Below, in pieces: positions 1 to 7,692 of a DNA stretch of 64,000 bases (position 1 is its first letter; each line of letters starts with the position of its first letter). A program made the translations under genes and the position numbers. Under the pieces are notes generated by a model, which saw nothing but the letters and a program-made list of their open reading frames with translations, did not search any database and was not told the origin of the DNA. This stretch comes from an uncultured Christensenella sp. GTDB lineage: Bacteria; Bacillota; Clostridia; Christensenellales; Pumilibacteraceae. The DNA is taken from NCBI GenBank assembly GCA_910578545.1, contig CAJTPT010000003.1:124001-188000 (forward strand), in the 5' to 3' direction.

Positions 1-2
1 AT

Positions 3-722
3 ACTATATCGCAAACGCTTACTGATGAAGAAAAAAATGAATGGGCAAAACATATTTTACATCATTATATTACTGATGCAGATATTGAAACAGGTGCAAA
101 AACAAATAATTTGTCTAAAGCTGAATATATTAAAAGTTTTGTTTTGCCATCTATTGAATTGCGAAAAGGAAGCGAAGTTTCAGGTGTTTTTGGAGAAATT
201 GTCTTTTCTGATTTTATTGAATATGTTTTAGACTATGTTGTGCCGAGATATAAAAGATTTAATACCTATCCAGGCAATCCTAATCAAGGTATAGATATTG
301 TTGCATATAAATTAGATAAAGAGAATCAAGATAAGGATGTTGTATTATTTGCAGAAATCAAAGCACGATTGAGTTGTCAAGATTTTCATCAACTGCAAAA
401 GGCAATTAATGATGCTGAAAAACGTTCAGATAGAAAATGTGCAATTGCCTTGGATTCTGCAAGGCGAAAATTAAGAAGCATGGGCAATTTCGATGAAGCA
501 CAAGACATTGCTCGATTTGCTGATTCTGAAAAAACCTGTATAAGAATTAAAAGTGCAGGTTTAATTACTGCTGCTAAAAATTGCACCAGTGATGATTTTG
601 CATCGCACGATAGCTTTATGGGGGTCAATATTAGCAGTGGGAAAAAAATAGAAACGCATGTTATATTTGCAAATGACTTAATGAATTTAGCAAAAGATTT
701 GTGGGAGAGGGCGTGTTTATGA
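3..722 (+). CDS. hamA: Hachiman defence protein HamA (DUF1837), 5' end outside the window
   Basis: The frame is open from base 3, so the true start lies upstream and 239 residues are visible. This is the predicted nuclease/sensor subunit of the two-gene Hachiman anti-phage system. The sequence shows a PD-(D/E)XK-like arrangement: a G-E pair (GVFGE, bases 183-197), an Asp in GIDIV (294-296) and E-I-K (354-362), the layout expected of DUF1837. The partner, a DEAH-box helicase, starts on the overlapping ATGA at 719-722, which is the usual hamA-hamB order. The sequence is AT-rich compared with the core genes from 6050 onwards, which suggests horizontal acquisition. Family assignment rests on motifs and context; no profile search was possible. 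Confidence 0.82.
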   Translation, partial: TISQTLTDEEKNEWAKHILHHYITDADIETGAKTNNLSKAEYIKSFVLPSIELRKGSEVSGVFGEIVFSDFIEYVLDYVVPRYKRFNTYPGNPNQGIDIVAYKLDKENQDKDVVLFAEIKARLSCQDFHQLQKAINDAEKRSDRKCAIALDSARRKLRSMGNFDEAQDIARFADSEKTCIRIKSAGLITAAKNCTSDDFASHDSFMGVNISSGKKIETHVIFANDLMNLAKDLWERACL

Positions 723-3700
723 ATTTTGGTAGCACATCTTATAGATTATTACGATATGAAAAAGCAAAAGCAAAATTAAATGAATTTTATGTTTCCGATG
801 AAAGTCGGAAGTCTAACAAGTTAGGACAAACATCTTCAACAGAATTACTCTATTCCACAGTGAGAGTGCTGTCTGAATTTGCAGAATTATATTGCAACGA
901 TGGTGAATGTGGAGAATTATATAATGATTTAACATTTGTCGCGAACTTCTATGAGAATTTTGTGGTTGGGGAAACCGCGGAGGAAGATTATTTTTTACTA
1001 TTAGTGGGCGTGATTGCTAACATTCTTTCCGACAATTTTGGAAATGCTAAATCACTAATTGATAGAATCAATCGAGATAAAATTGATAACGATATTGCGT
1101 GTCTACTATTTGAATATACAGCAATTGGTTTAGGCAAAACATATGAAACTCTTTATATGCCGGAATATTTTCGCGATAAGTATTTTCATCATTTAATTGA
1201 TGAGATAAAATATGATTCTGAAAGTACATATTTAACTGAGCTGCAAAGATTTGCGAAAGACCTTCTTCTAAATTGGGATAGCGAGTCAGCTTTCTGTGGG
1301 TTAATGTTGTGTGCAGTTCATAAAAAATATATGGAAAATTCTGCCGCTCGCATAATACCGGCGGCATCCGATTCTTTGCTAAAAGATTGGAAAAGTTATT
1401 TTTCTCAGCCAAATGCGATACGAATTCTATGGCAAGCACAGAGATTACTTGTAGAACATGAAGTTCTTAGGGGGAAAAGTGCGACAATACAGCTTCCCAC
1501 CGGTGTTGGCAAAACAAAAAGTATTGAGTTGATTATTTCTGCGGCGTTTTTATTGCGAAATGTAAACCTTGCTATTGTAGTAGCACCGTTAAGAGCATTA
1601 TGTAATGAAATAGAAAAAGACTTACAGAAGTCTCTTAAAAATATAGTTGATATAACAGTGTTGTCGGATGTTTTTGACGATGAGCTAATCAATTTTGAAA
1701 GTAGGCAAGTTATTGTAGTGACACCTGAAAAATTGAGCTTTTTAATGCGTCATAATAGTGAAATAGTTAATAAATGTGGGCTTGTCATATTTGATGAAGC
1801 TCATATGTTTGATGACCAATCAAGAGGTCCAACATATGAATTTCTTATTATGCGGATAAAAGAAATTTTGTCGTCTAATGTGCAAAAGGTATTTATATCG
1901 GCTATAATGCCGAATGCGGAAGAATTGAATGATTGGTTGACTACTGATGGGAGCGTAGTAACAGATAAATATATTAAAAGGACTGAAAAAAGCGTGGCGT
2001 TTTTCTCACAAGCGACCAATCAGCTTTTATTCTATCAACAGAACGAGTTGATAGAGTCAAAAGATGCTATGGTGTATATTCCACAAGTTTGCCCTCGTAC
2101 TCCCGAGGTGAGAGAAGATTATGTGAAAGGACCCAATAAGGGGAAACCTAAGTATATTTTTCCGGATTTATCAAAAGGTATAGATGTTGCTTTATATTTG
2201 GCATGTAAATTGAGCAACAATGAAAATTGTTCGGCAATTTATGTTAGTAAACCTCAACAAATATTTACGCTCTCAAAGAACATCGTTAAGTTAAAGAAGA
2301 AAAAATATAATCTTTTAGATAATCTTTATTTTAATTCAAATTGCGTGGCAAATAAAAAGATATTAAATTTAGCTCAAATGCATTACGGGGGAAGTAGTGA
2401 GTTTGTGCAGATGATTGAGATGGGGTTCTTTCCCCATTTTGGAGATTTAGAAAATGGTTTGAGATTGTCTATTGAGTATGAGATACGCAATCACAATATT
2501 CAATGTGTGATTTGTACATCTACTTTAGCAGAAGGAGTTAATCTTCCAATAAGATATTTGTTTTTAAGTACATTGCAGGATGCTTACGGACAAATGATTT
2601 CTACACGTAAATTTCAAAACCTAATAGGTAGAACGGCGCGTTCCGGAGTTTATACTGAAGGCAGTTTAATTTGCACAGATAAAAAGTATTTTGATGAAAG
2701 GAAAAGAAATTTTGAACAATGGGGTGATGCTGTTAAACTATTTGATGCTTCTAAGAGCGAGCATTGCAACAGTGCTATTTTGCAAATATTGGAAAATTTG
2801 CCATTACCTTATACCGGAAAAAGCTTAATAGGTATTTGGTTATTGAAAGAATTTCTAAAGAGTTATACTAGTTCTGCTGCCTATGATATAAATTCTTGGG
2901 TGGAAGAAGTGTATTTGTCACATGTAAATAATTATGTGAAAGCATTATCGAAGAAGGACATAAAACTAAGCATTTATGAGGTTATATCAGCTAGATTAAA
3001 TCAGATTAAGCATGTTGTTAATTTTATAGAAGTTCTTATACTTGAAGAATGTGCTCACGAAAATGAGGATAATGACGAAGAGAAGAGAGTTGTAAGTCTT
3101 GCAGAAAATACCCTTGCCTATAAGATGTCCGATGAAAAAAATCGAGAAGTATTGGTTGAATTGTTTAGAGTGGTATGGCAAAAAGCATCACAAATTTCGC
3201 ATGAAAAGCGAAAAATATATGCAAAAGCAATGAGTGAATTGGATGTTTTAAATATAATTGATAACTTCTTGAAAAATCATTCAGAAATGTATGATTCATC
3301 TGTATTTTGCGAAGAAGAGTGGATTAAAAATTTAATCATTATAGCAGACGAATGTTTTGGTCTCAATCATAAATTTAATAAGCTTGGTTCTCAAGAGCGA
3401 TTAACAATACTTCAAGCTTGGGTGAATGGCGAGACATACCAATATATTATGAATGCAACCAATCTTAAGCTTGACGGCATTATGAAAGTTTGCAATAAAA
3501 TGAGCTACTCATTTAATTTGTTATTATCGAGCATTTTAGAGTTAATACCGCAATATCGAACAGACGATAAGACTGATGAGGTGTGGGGGGCCTTTATATC
3601 TGATATCCAATTATTTCAAAAGAGAGTAAGATATGGACTTAAAAAGGCTTCGGATATTGCTGCGTATGAATTCGGTTATGCTGATAGAATAATTGCAAAA

Positions 3701-3841
3701 GACATAGGTTCCATAATCGATGCGCAACAAAATATGACAAAAGAGGAAGATTATAAAGACATAATTAAAGTTCGCAGTAAGGAAATAAAAGAAAGATTGG
3801 ATCTCTATCCAAATTATTTTCGAGAAGTAGTCCAGTTGTGA
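719..3841 (+). CDS. hamB: Hachiman defence helicase HamB (DEAH-box superfamily 2)
   Basis: A 1040-residue superfamily 2 helicase, the effector or DNA-scanning partner of HamA. The start is set at ATG 719 because it overlaps the hamA stop (ATGA) and has GGGAGAGG just upstream; an upstream GTG at 701 is less likely. Visible motifs are Walker A GVGKT (residues about 262-266), Walker B/DEAH (about 359-362) within IFDEAHMFDD, a motif III-like SAIMPNAEEL, and motif VI in QNLIGRTARSG (about 633-643). The long C-terminal half (about residues 700-1040) is alpha-helical in appearance and has no motif I recognise. In Hachiman, HamB is known to unwind or scan DNA and release the HamA nuclease. Translation is probably coupled to hamA. 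The gene is complete. Confidence 0.85.
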   Translation: MNFGSTSYRLLRYEKAKAKLNEFYVSDESRKSNKLGQTSSTELLYSTVRVLSEFAELYCNDGECGELYNDLTFVANFYENFVVGETAEEDYFLLLVGVIANILSDNFGNAKSLIDRINRDKIDNDIACLLFEYTAIGLGKTYETLYMPEYFRDKYFHHLIDEIKYDSESTYLTELQRFAKDLLLNWDSESAFCGLMLCAVHKKYMENSAARIIPAASDSLLKDWKSYFSQPNAIRILWQAQRLLVEHEVLRGKSATIQLPTGVGKTKSIELIISAAFLLRNVNLAIVVAPLRALCNEIEKDLQKSLKNIVDITVLSDVFDDELINFESRQVIVVTPEKLSFLMRHNSEIVNKCGLVIFDEAHMFDDQSRGPTYEFLIMRIKEILSSNVQKVFISAIMPNAEELNDWLTTDGSVVTDKYIKRTEKSVAFFSQATNQLLFYQQNELIESKDAMVYIPQVCPRTPEVREDYVKGPNKGKPKYIFPDLSKGIDVALYLACKLSNNENCSAIYVSKPQQIFTLSKNIVKLKKKKYNLLDNLYFNSNCVANKKILNLAQMHYGGSSEFVQMIEMGFFPHFGDLENGLRLSIEYEIRNHNIQCVICTSTLAEGVNLPIRYLFLSTLQDAYGQMISTRKFQNLIGRTARSGVYTEGSLICTDKKYFDERKRNFEQWGDAVKLFDASKSEHCNSAILQILENLPLPYTGKSLIGIWLLKEFLKSYTSSAAYDINSWVEEVYLSHVNNYVKALSKKDIKLSIYEVISARLNQIKHVVNFIEVLILEECAHENEDNDEEKRVVSLAENTLAYKMSDEKNREVLVELFRVVWQKASQISHEKRKIYAKAMSELDVLNIIDNFLKNHSEMYDSSVFCEEEWIKNLIIIADECFGLNHKFNKLGSQERLTILQAWVNGETYQYIMNATNLKLDGIMKVCNKMSYSFNLLLSSILELIPQYRTDDKTDEVWGAFISDIQLFQKRVRYGLKKASDIAAYEFGYADRIIAKDIGSIIDAQQNMTKEEDYKDIIKVRSKEIKERLDLYPNYFREVVQL

Positions 3842-3978
3842 ATATAATTAATATGGATGCAAATTAATGTTAAATATGAAAAAATGCAGTGACGTAACGT
3901 TACCCCGGTTAATAGTTGTGGTTAAATTGATTATGTTAAATATAGAAGGCGTTTGTCTTGTTGAAAAAAGGAACTAAC
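3842..3978. other. Intergenic tract between hamB and the zinc-knuckle gene
   Basis: This is AT-rich sequence without a clear terminator. A weak promoter-like stretch (TTGATT near 3927 followed by AT-rich sequence) precedes the next gene. I see nothing else in it. Confidence 0.3.
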
Positions 3979-4983
3979 ATGAACAATATCGAATTTAAGA
4001 AACAAATCAATCAATTGAATCGAGAAGCTACGCAGAAAGCAAAAAGAGACACATGTTTAATTTGTGGAAAAACCTGTACTAGTTTTTGTAATTCTCATAT
4101 TATACCTCAATTTATTGTAAAGTCTATTGCTGATAATGGTCATGTTTTGCAAGGCATATCGGCATTCAGTAATAATGATAGAGATATAAGGGGTATAAAT
4201 AATACATGGGCATACAAAGTAATTTGTAATGATTGTGATAAAAAATACTTTGCTGATTATGAAAATGAGCAAGCGCTGATTTCAAAGCCAACAACAAAAT
4301 GCTTAGCGGAAATTGCGTTAAAAAATAGTATGATGCAGTTGGCGAATCGTTTTCACGAGATTGAGTTGTATAAAATGATGCAGGATATGATAAAGAATAA
4401 ATACGTTATAGATAGAGAACAGCGCCGAGATGTTAGGGGGTTCTTGTATGATTTTGAGCGCGCAAAAAGAATTATTGAAAATAATCTAAAATCGAGATAT
4501 GTTTTAATGTTTTATCACGTTTTGAATCACGTGACGCCAATAGCAATGCAGGGCCCTATAATGGTACATAGAGATATGGATGGTGAGATAGTGAATGATG
4601 TAAAAGACTATAGGCCGCATGTAAAAATGCAGCAGTTGCATGTTGGTATTTTCCCTTTGAAGAATTCTACTATAATATTAGCTTTTTATCACAAAAGAGA
4701 TAGGAATTATGCTAAGTTTAATAAAAAGTTTAATAGACTCCATTTAGATGATAAACTTCAATACTTGAATTATCTTGTGTTTAAGTACTGTGAACATTAT
4801 GCTATATCTCCAAATATATCCGAGAGTATTTTAAATAACAAAAATTTATATGAATTAGTGTTAGAACATAATGATTATCCTATGCTACTTGTTCCAGTAT
4901 ACGCACTGTTTTTGATGAATAAACCCCTAATTAAATGGAAGGATATTCCCAACTTATTAGACGAGAGATATAAACTACGATAA
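3979..4983 (+). CDS. Unrecognised zinc-knuckle protein in the defence island
   Basis: A 334-residue protein starting at ATG 3979, preceded by AAAAAAGGA; an in-frame TTG at 3958 is possible but poorer. Near the N-terminus it has CLICGK (Cys 26 and 29) followed by SHIIPQF (about 39-45), then VICNDCDKKYF, so four or more Cys plus a His could bind zinc. This CxxC-SHxxPxF pattern occurs in uncharacterised bacterial proteins that may be HNH-like nucleases, but I do not see a complete HNH motif. The rest is rich in Lys, Asn and Ile with no recognised domain. It lies 137 bp after hamB, is equally AT-rich, and has its own RBS. It may be an accessory defence gene or an independent cargo gene; the function is unknown. 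Confidence 0.6.
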   Translation: MNNIEFKKQINQLNREATQKAKRDTCLICGKTCTSFCNSHIIPQFIVKSIADNGHVLQGISAFSNNDRDIRGINNTWAYKVICNDCDKKYFADYENEQALISKPTTKCLAEIALKNSMMQLANRFHEIELYKMMQDMIKNKYVIDREQRRDVRGFLYDFERAKRIIENNLKSRYVLMFYHVLNHVTPIAMQGPIMVHRDMDGEIVNDVKDYRPHVKMQQLHVGIFPLKNSTIILAFYHKRDRNYAKFNKKFNRLHLDDKLQYLNYLVFKYCEHYAISPNISESILNNKNLYELVLEHNDYPMLLVPVYALFLMNKPLIKWKDIPNLLDERYKLR

Positions 4984-5080
4984 AATAATTACTTAAATTT
5001 GCGAAAATTTATTTTTGCTATTCATGCTCTAACATTATTGGTTAAATTTAATAAAGAGCAAATATTATGTTGCTTTTTAG

Positions 5081-5109
5081 TTGAAAACCTGACTGAATTG
5101 TGCTATAAT
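5081..5109 (+). promoter_or_regulatory. Strong sigma-70-type promoter reading into a non-coding tract
   Basis: TTGAAA at 5081-5086 and TATAAT at 5104-5109 are separated by exactly 17 bp. No credible coding sequence follows; the transcript would start near 5116 and run into the inverted-repeat region and its terminators. This suggests a small non-coding RNA or an invertible element. Confidence 0.65.
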
Positions 5110-5130
5110 ACTTTTGCAAGGTTTTCTATA

Positions 5131-5156
5131 ATATGTCTTTCGACAAGACTGTTTTG
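5131..5156 (+). repeat. Left arm of a perfect 26-bp inverted repeat
   Basis: Bases 5131-5156 are the exact reverse complement of 5348-5373. The arm itself contains a small dyad, GTCTT-TCGAC-AAGAC, as recombinase core sites often do. It begins about 15 bp after the likely transcription start of the promoter at 5081-5109. Confidence 0.85.
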
Positions 5157-5226
5157 CATGAATGTTACAAAAACTACTTGCATCAGTCAAATCGATAGAA
5201 CACAACATCATCATAATAAAAGTAGG

Positions 5227-5255
5227 AGACCTTGCAATAAGCAGGGTCTTTTCTT
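5227..5255 (+). terminator. Intrinsic terminator, copy 1
   Basis: GACCTTGC pairs with GCAGGGTC (one G-U) around the loop AATAA, followed by TTTTCTT. It shares both stem halves with the hairpin at 5385-5416. Confidence 0.7.
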
Positions 5256-5347
5256 ATGTCATAATGTGGGAAATAGACCACTGTGGGCACATTAACTCAT
5301 CTAGATGGAGCGAGTAACGGCTACAAGCCGAAATTGTCCGGTTCGCT

Positions 5348-5373
5348 CAAAACAGTCTTGTCGAAAGACATAT
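5348..5373 (-). repeat. Right arm of a perfect 26-bp inverted repeat
   Basis: It matches the arm at 5131-5156 in inverted orientation over all 26 bases, enclosing 191 bp. It is followed 11 bp later by a second copy of the terminator-like hairpin. Confidence 0.85.
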
Positions 5374-5384
5374 AACAACGCAAT

Positions 5385-5416
5385 AAGACCTTGCTTAACC
5401 GCAGGGTCTTTTTTTG
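5385..5416 (+). terminator. Intrinsic terminator, copy 2
   Basis: GACCTTGC and GCAGGGTC form the stem around TTAACC, followed by a run of seven T. The stem is identical to that of the terminator at 5227-5255, so the two probably arose by duplication. Confidence 0.8.
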
Positions 5417-5469
5417 ATGTAAAGCAACTAATTATTTAACAAAAAATGTAAAAAAAGTGTAAATATTTA

Positions 5470-5809
5470 ATGATAAAATTAAGCGAGAAAAAGAATGGTA
5501 TTCTCGATCAGCTTGATAAATTAAAAAGTGAGTCCGAGCAATCGGATGCGGAGTATGCCTATGCCGAAGATAAAGATAAGTTATTAAAGCGGATAGAAGA
5601 GGTCTTCTGCGCTGATATTGCCAATATCGCCAAGGCGTTATTTGCATTGCAATTTTTTCTTGACGGTCAGGTGGAATTTGTAAACCGATTTGCGCGCCGA
5701 CGCCGAATATTTGCTCATTGTAGAGCGGTTGGACGCCGAAAAATCAAAGAAAAAAATAGAGATATGTAATAATTTTGCAAACCGATTAGCCTGTATGGTA
5801 GGGCTGTAA
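5470..5809 (+). pseudogene. Small frameshifted gene, function unknown
   Basis: From ATG 5470 the first 72 codons read as a plausible helical, charged protein (for example KLKSESEQSDAEYAYAEDKD). After the codon at 5683-5685 the frame turns into an Arg-rich tail of poor quality. Shifting by one base at 5686 restores a coherent sequence (DLRADAEYLLIVERLDAEK) that ends at the TAA at 5807-5809. This suggests a single-base insertion in a gene of about 112 codons. No family is recognised. It could also be an intact 99-residue protein ending at 5769, or a sequencing error could explain the shift. Confidence 0.35.
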
Positions 5810-5890
5810 AATGAATTAAAGTGTACGGATAAAAGCGTACCGTTTATACAAAACATCCCCGGTACTGCAACAATACAGTAAAATTGAAAA

Positions 5891-5924
5891 CCGGAACCGT
5901 TATTGAACAGCGGTTCCTTTTTTG
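5891..5924 (+). terminator. Intrinsic terminator before the ABC-F gene
   Basis: GGAACCG (5893-5899) pairs with CGGTTCC (5911-5917), followed by six T. It closes the AT-rich island transcripts before the core gene region. Confidence 0.8.
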
Positions 5925-6006
5925 TCGTATTTTAATTGTTGACTGCATCAGATTTTATCTTTATGAATTGCGGTTAAAAACAGTATACATTTTTTTACCG
6001 ATATGG

Positions 6007-6012
6007 TATAAT
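6007..6012 (+). promoter_or_regulatory. -10 box upstream of the ABC-F gene
   Basis: TATAAT at 6007-6012 lies 37 bp before ATG 6050. The matching -35 region is weak (TATACA near 5984). The leader holds AGGA as a modest RBS. Confidence 0.5.
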
Positions 6013-6049
6013 ACGGTTAGTTAGATTAAGCATATAGGAAATAAATTTA

Positions 6050-7627
6050 ATGATTAACGTATCAAACGTAAAACTTCAGTTCGGCACGCGCGTACTGTTC
6101 GAGAACGTCAGTATCAAGTTTGTCGGCGGCAACTGCTACGGAATTATCGGCGCGAACGGCGCGGGTAAGTCAACGTTTTTAAAGCTCTTGTCGGGCAAGA
6201 TCGAGCCGAGCAAGGGCGACATATCCATAGGCAAGGGCGAGCGTATGTCGGTGCTCGAGCAGAACCAAAACGCGTATGACGATTACACCGTGCGCGAGGC
6301 GGTCATTTGCGGACACCGCGAGCTTAGCGAGATTCGCCGCAAGCGCGAGGTGCTTTACGCAAAAGAGGACTTTTCCGAAGAGGACGGCAATATCGCCGCG
6401 GAGCTCGAAACCAAGTACGGCGAGCTCGACGGGTACGAGTGCGAGGTCGACGCCGAAACGCTTTTAAACAGCATAGGTATTCCGCAGGATTTGTTTGATA
6501 CGCCCATGCGCGAAATAGAGCCCAAGCTTAAGGTCAAAGTGCTGATCGCGCAGTGTCTTTTCGGCAGACCTGACATACTTCTTTTGGATGAGCCGACCAA
6601 CAACCTCGATATTAAAACGGTCAGGTGGTTGCAGGAATACATCAAGTCGTTAGAAGATGCGACGGTGCTTGTCGTGTCGCACAACCGTCACTTTTTAAAC
6701 CAGGTATGCACGCATATCTGCGACGTCGACTATTCGGCAATCAACATGTTTGTAGGTAACTACGACTTCTGGTACGAATCGTCACAGCTTATTTTGCGCC
6801 AGCAAAAGGAAGCCAACAAAAAAGCGGAACAGCGCGTTAAAGAGCTTCGCGAGTTTATAGCGCGGTTCTCGGCAAACGCGAGTAAGTCCAAGCAGGCTAC
6901 AAGCCGCAAGCGCGAGCTCGATAAGATAGTAATAGAGGACATTAAGCCCAGTTCGCGCAAATACCCGTATATCGACTTTAAGTTCGAGCGCGACCCCGGC
7001 AACGACATACTGCGTGTCGAAAAGCTTTGCAAAAAGGGCTTTTTCGAGGACGTGACTTTTTCGGTATCGCGCGATGACAAGATAGGCTTTTTGACCGACA
7101 ACAGCAGGGTGGTCGCGGAGCTGTTCGACTGCATTTTCGGCGATAGCAAGCCCGACTCGGGACGTGTTATTTGGGGCAAAAATATTAAGCCTGCGTACAT
7201 GCCGCAAAACTACGACAAATACTTCGATTCATGCGCATTGTCGCTTGTCAGGTGGATAGACCAATGGTCGGAAAACCACGAGCAGGAATATTTGCGCTCG
7301 TGGTTAGGTCGGCTGTTATTTTCGGGCGACGAGGCGTTAAAGCCAGCCAACGTGCTATCGGGCGGCGAAAAGGCGCGGTGTATGCTTGCGCGCATGATGT
7401 TGCTTTCGCCCAACTTTCTCATATTCGACGAGCCGACAAACCACTTGGATTTGGAAAGCATAACCTCGCTCAATAAGGGCATGATAAACTTTAAAGCGCC
7501 TATACTCTTTATAACGGCTGACGAGGAAATCATGTCGTCGGTAGCCAACCGCATAATCATTTTGGAAAACGGCGTCAAGGCGTACGACCGCCCGGTCACG
7601 TACGACGAGTACATTGCGACTCTGTAA
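6050..7627 (+). CDS. ABC-F family ATPase, YbiT/YkpA-like, with one degenerate ATP site
   Basis: A 525-residue ABC-F protein: two nucleotide-binding domains without membrane segments, joined by a charged linker (about residues 230-300). ABC-F proteins bind the ribosome and act as translation or resistance factors. NBD1 has a perfect Walker A, GANGAGKST (34-42), and Walker B LLLDEPTNNLD, but its signature is degenerate (EPKLKVK), as in E. coli YbiT. NBD2 has an intact signature LSGGEKAR (about 436) and Walker B LIFDEPTNHLD, but its Walker A position reads FLTDNSRVVAELF (about 345-357), with no GxxGxGKS/T. Each ATP site pairs Walker A of one half with the signature of the other, so one site is intact and the other is lost on both sides. 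The gene is monocistronic. Confidence 0.9.
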   Translation: MINVSNVKLQFGTRVLFENVSIKFVGGNCYGIIGANGAGKSTFLKLLSGKIEPSKGDISIGKGERMSVLEQNQNAYDDYTVREAVICGHRELSEIRRKREVLYAKEDFSEEDGNIAAELETKYGELDGYECEVDAETLLNSIGIPQDLFDTPMREIEPKLKVKVLIAQCLFGRPDILLLDEPTNNLDIKTVRWLQEYIKSLEDATVLVVSHNRHFLNQVCTHICDVDYSAINMFVGNYDFWYESSQLILRQQKEANKKAEQRVKELREFIARFSANASKSKQATSRKRELDKIVIEDIKPSSRKYPYIDFKFERDPGNDILRVEKLCKKGFFEDVTFSVSRDDKIGFLTDNSRVVAELFDCIFGDSKPDSGRVIWGKNIKPAYMPQNYDKYFDSCALSLVRWIDQWSENHEQEYLRSWLGRLLFSGDEALKPANVLSGGEKARCMLARMMLLSPNFLIFDEPTNHLDLESITSLNKGMINFKAPILFITADEEIMSSVANRIIILENGVKAYDRPVTYDEYIATL

Positions 7628-7657
7628 TTTTAAATAGTATCGTAGCTAATATATCGG

Positions 7658-7692
7658 TTGACGAAACCGCGCAAAAAGGGTATAATTGCAGT
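7658..7692 (+). promoter_or_regulatory. Promoter of the glmU-like gene, leaderless type
   Basis: TTGACG at 7658-7663, a 17-bp spacer and TATAAT at 7681-7686 are followed by only six bases before ATG 7693. Transcription should start at or next to the start codon, and no RBS is present. Confidence 0.75.

Larger units (their letters stand above)
5116..5416 (+). ncRNA. Candidate structured non-coding RNA of about 300 nt, unknown class
   Basis: The tract between the promoter at 5081-5109 and the terminator at 5385-5416 has no convincing gene but much pairing potential. A perfect 26-bp inverted repeat joins 5131-5156 to 5348-5373. Inside it, GAGCGA and TCGCTC (about 5308-5348) close a hairpin that contains CGGC-TACAA-GCCG, and a CCAC-TG-TGG hairpin lies near 5278. 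An internal terminator-like hairpin sits at 5227-5255. The open frame across this tract has no RBS and unlikely composition, so I do not call it a gene. The alternative is an invertible DNA segment bounded by recombinase sites. Confidence 0.4.

Noticed and set aside
25..231. Short open frame inside the 5' part of hamA
   Set aside because: It overlaps hamA in another frame, has no RBS and ends without any family resemblance.
4999..5295. 98-codon open frame across the inverted-repeat tract
   Set aside because: It has no RBS, starts at TTG, covers a promoter, one repeat arm and a terminator hairpin, and its composition is not protein-like.
5131..5373. The inverted repeat as an insertion sequence or MITE
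   Set aside because: No flanking target-site duplication was found by eye and no transposase is present. It is kept as a non-coding RNA or invertible element instead.
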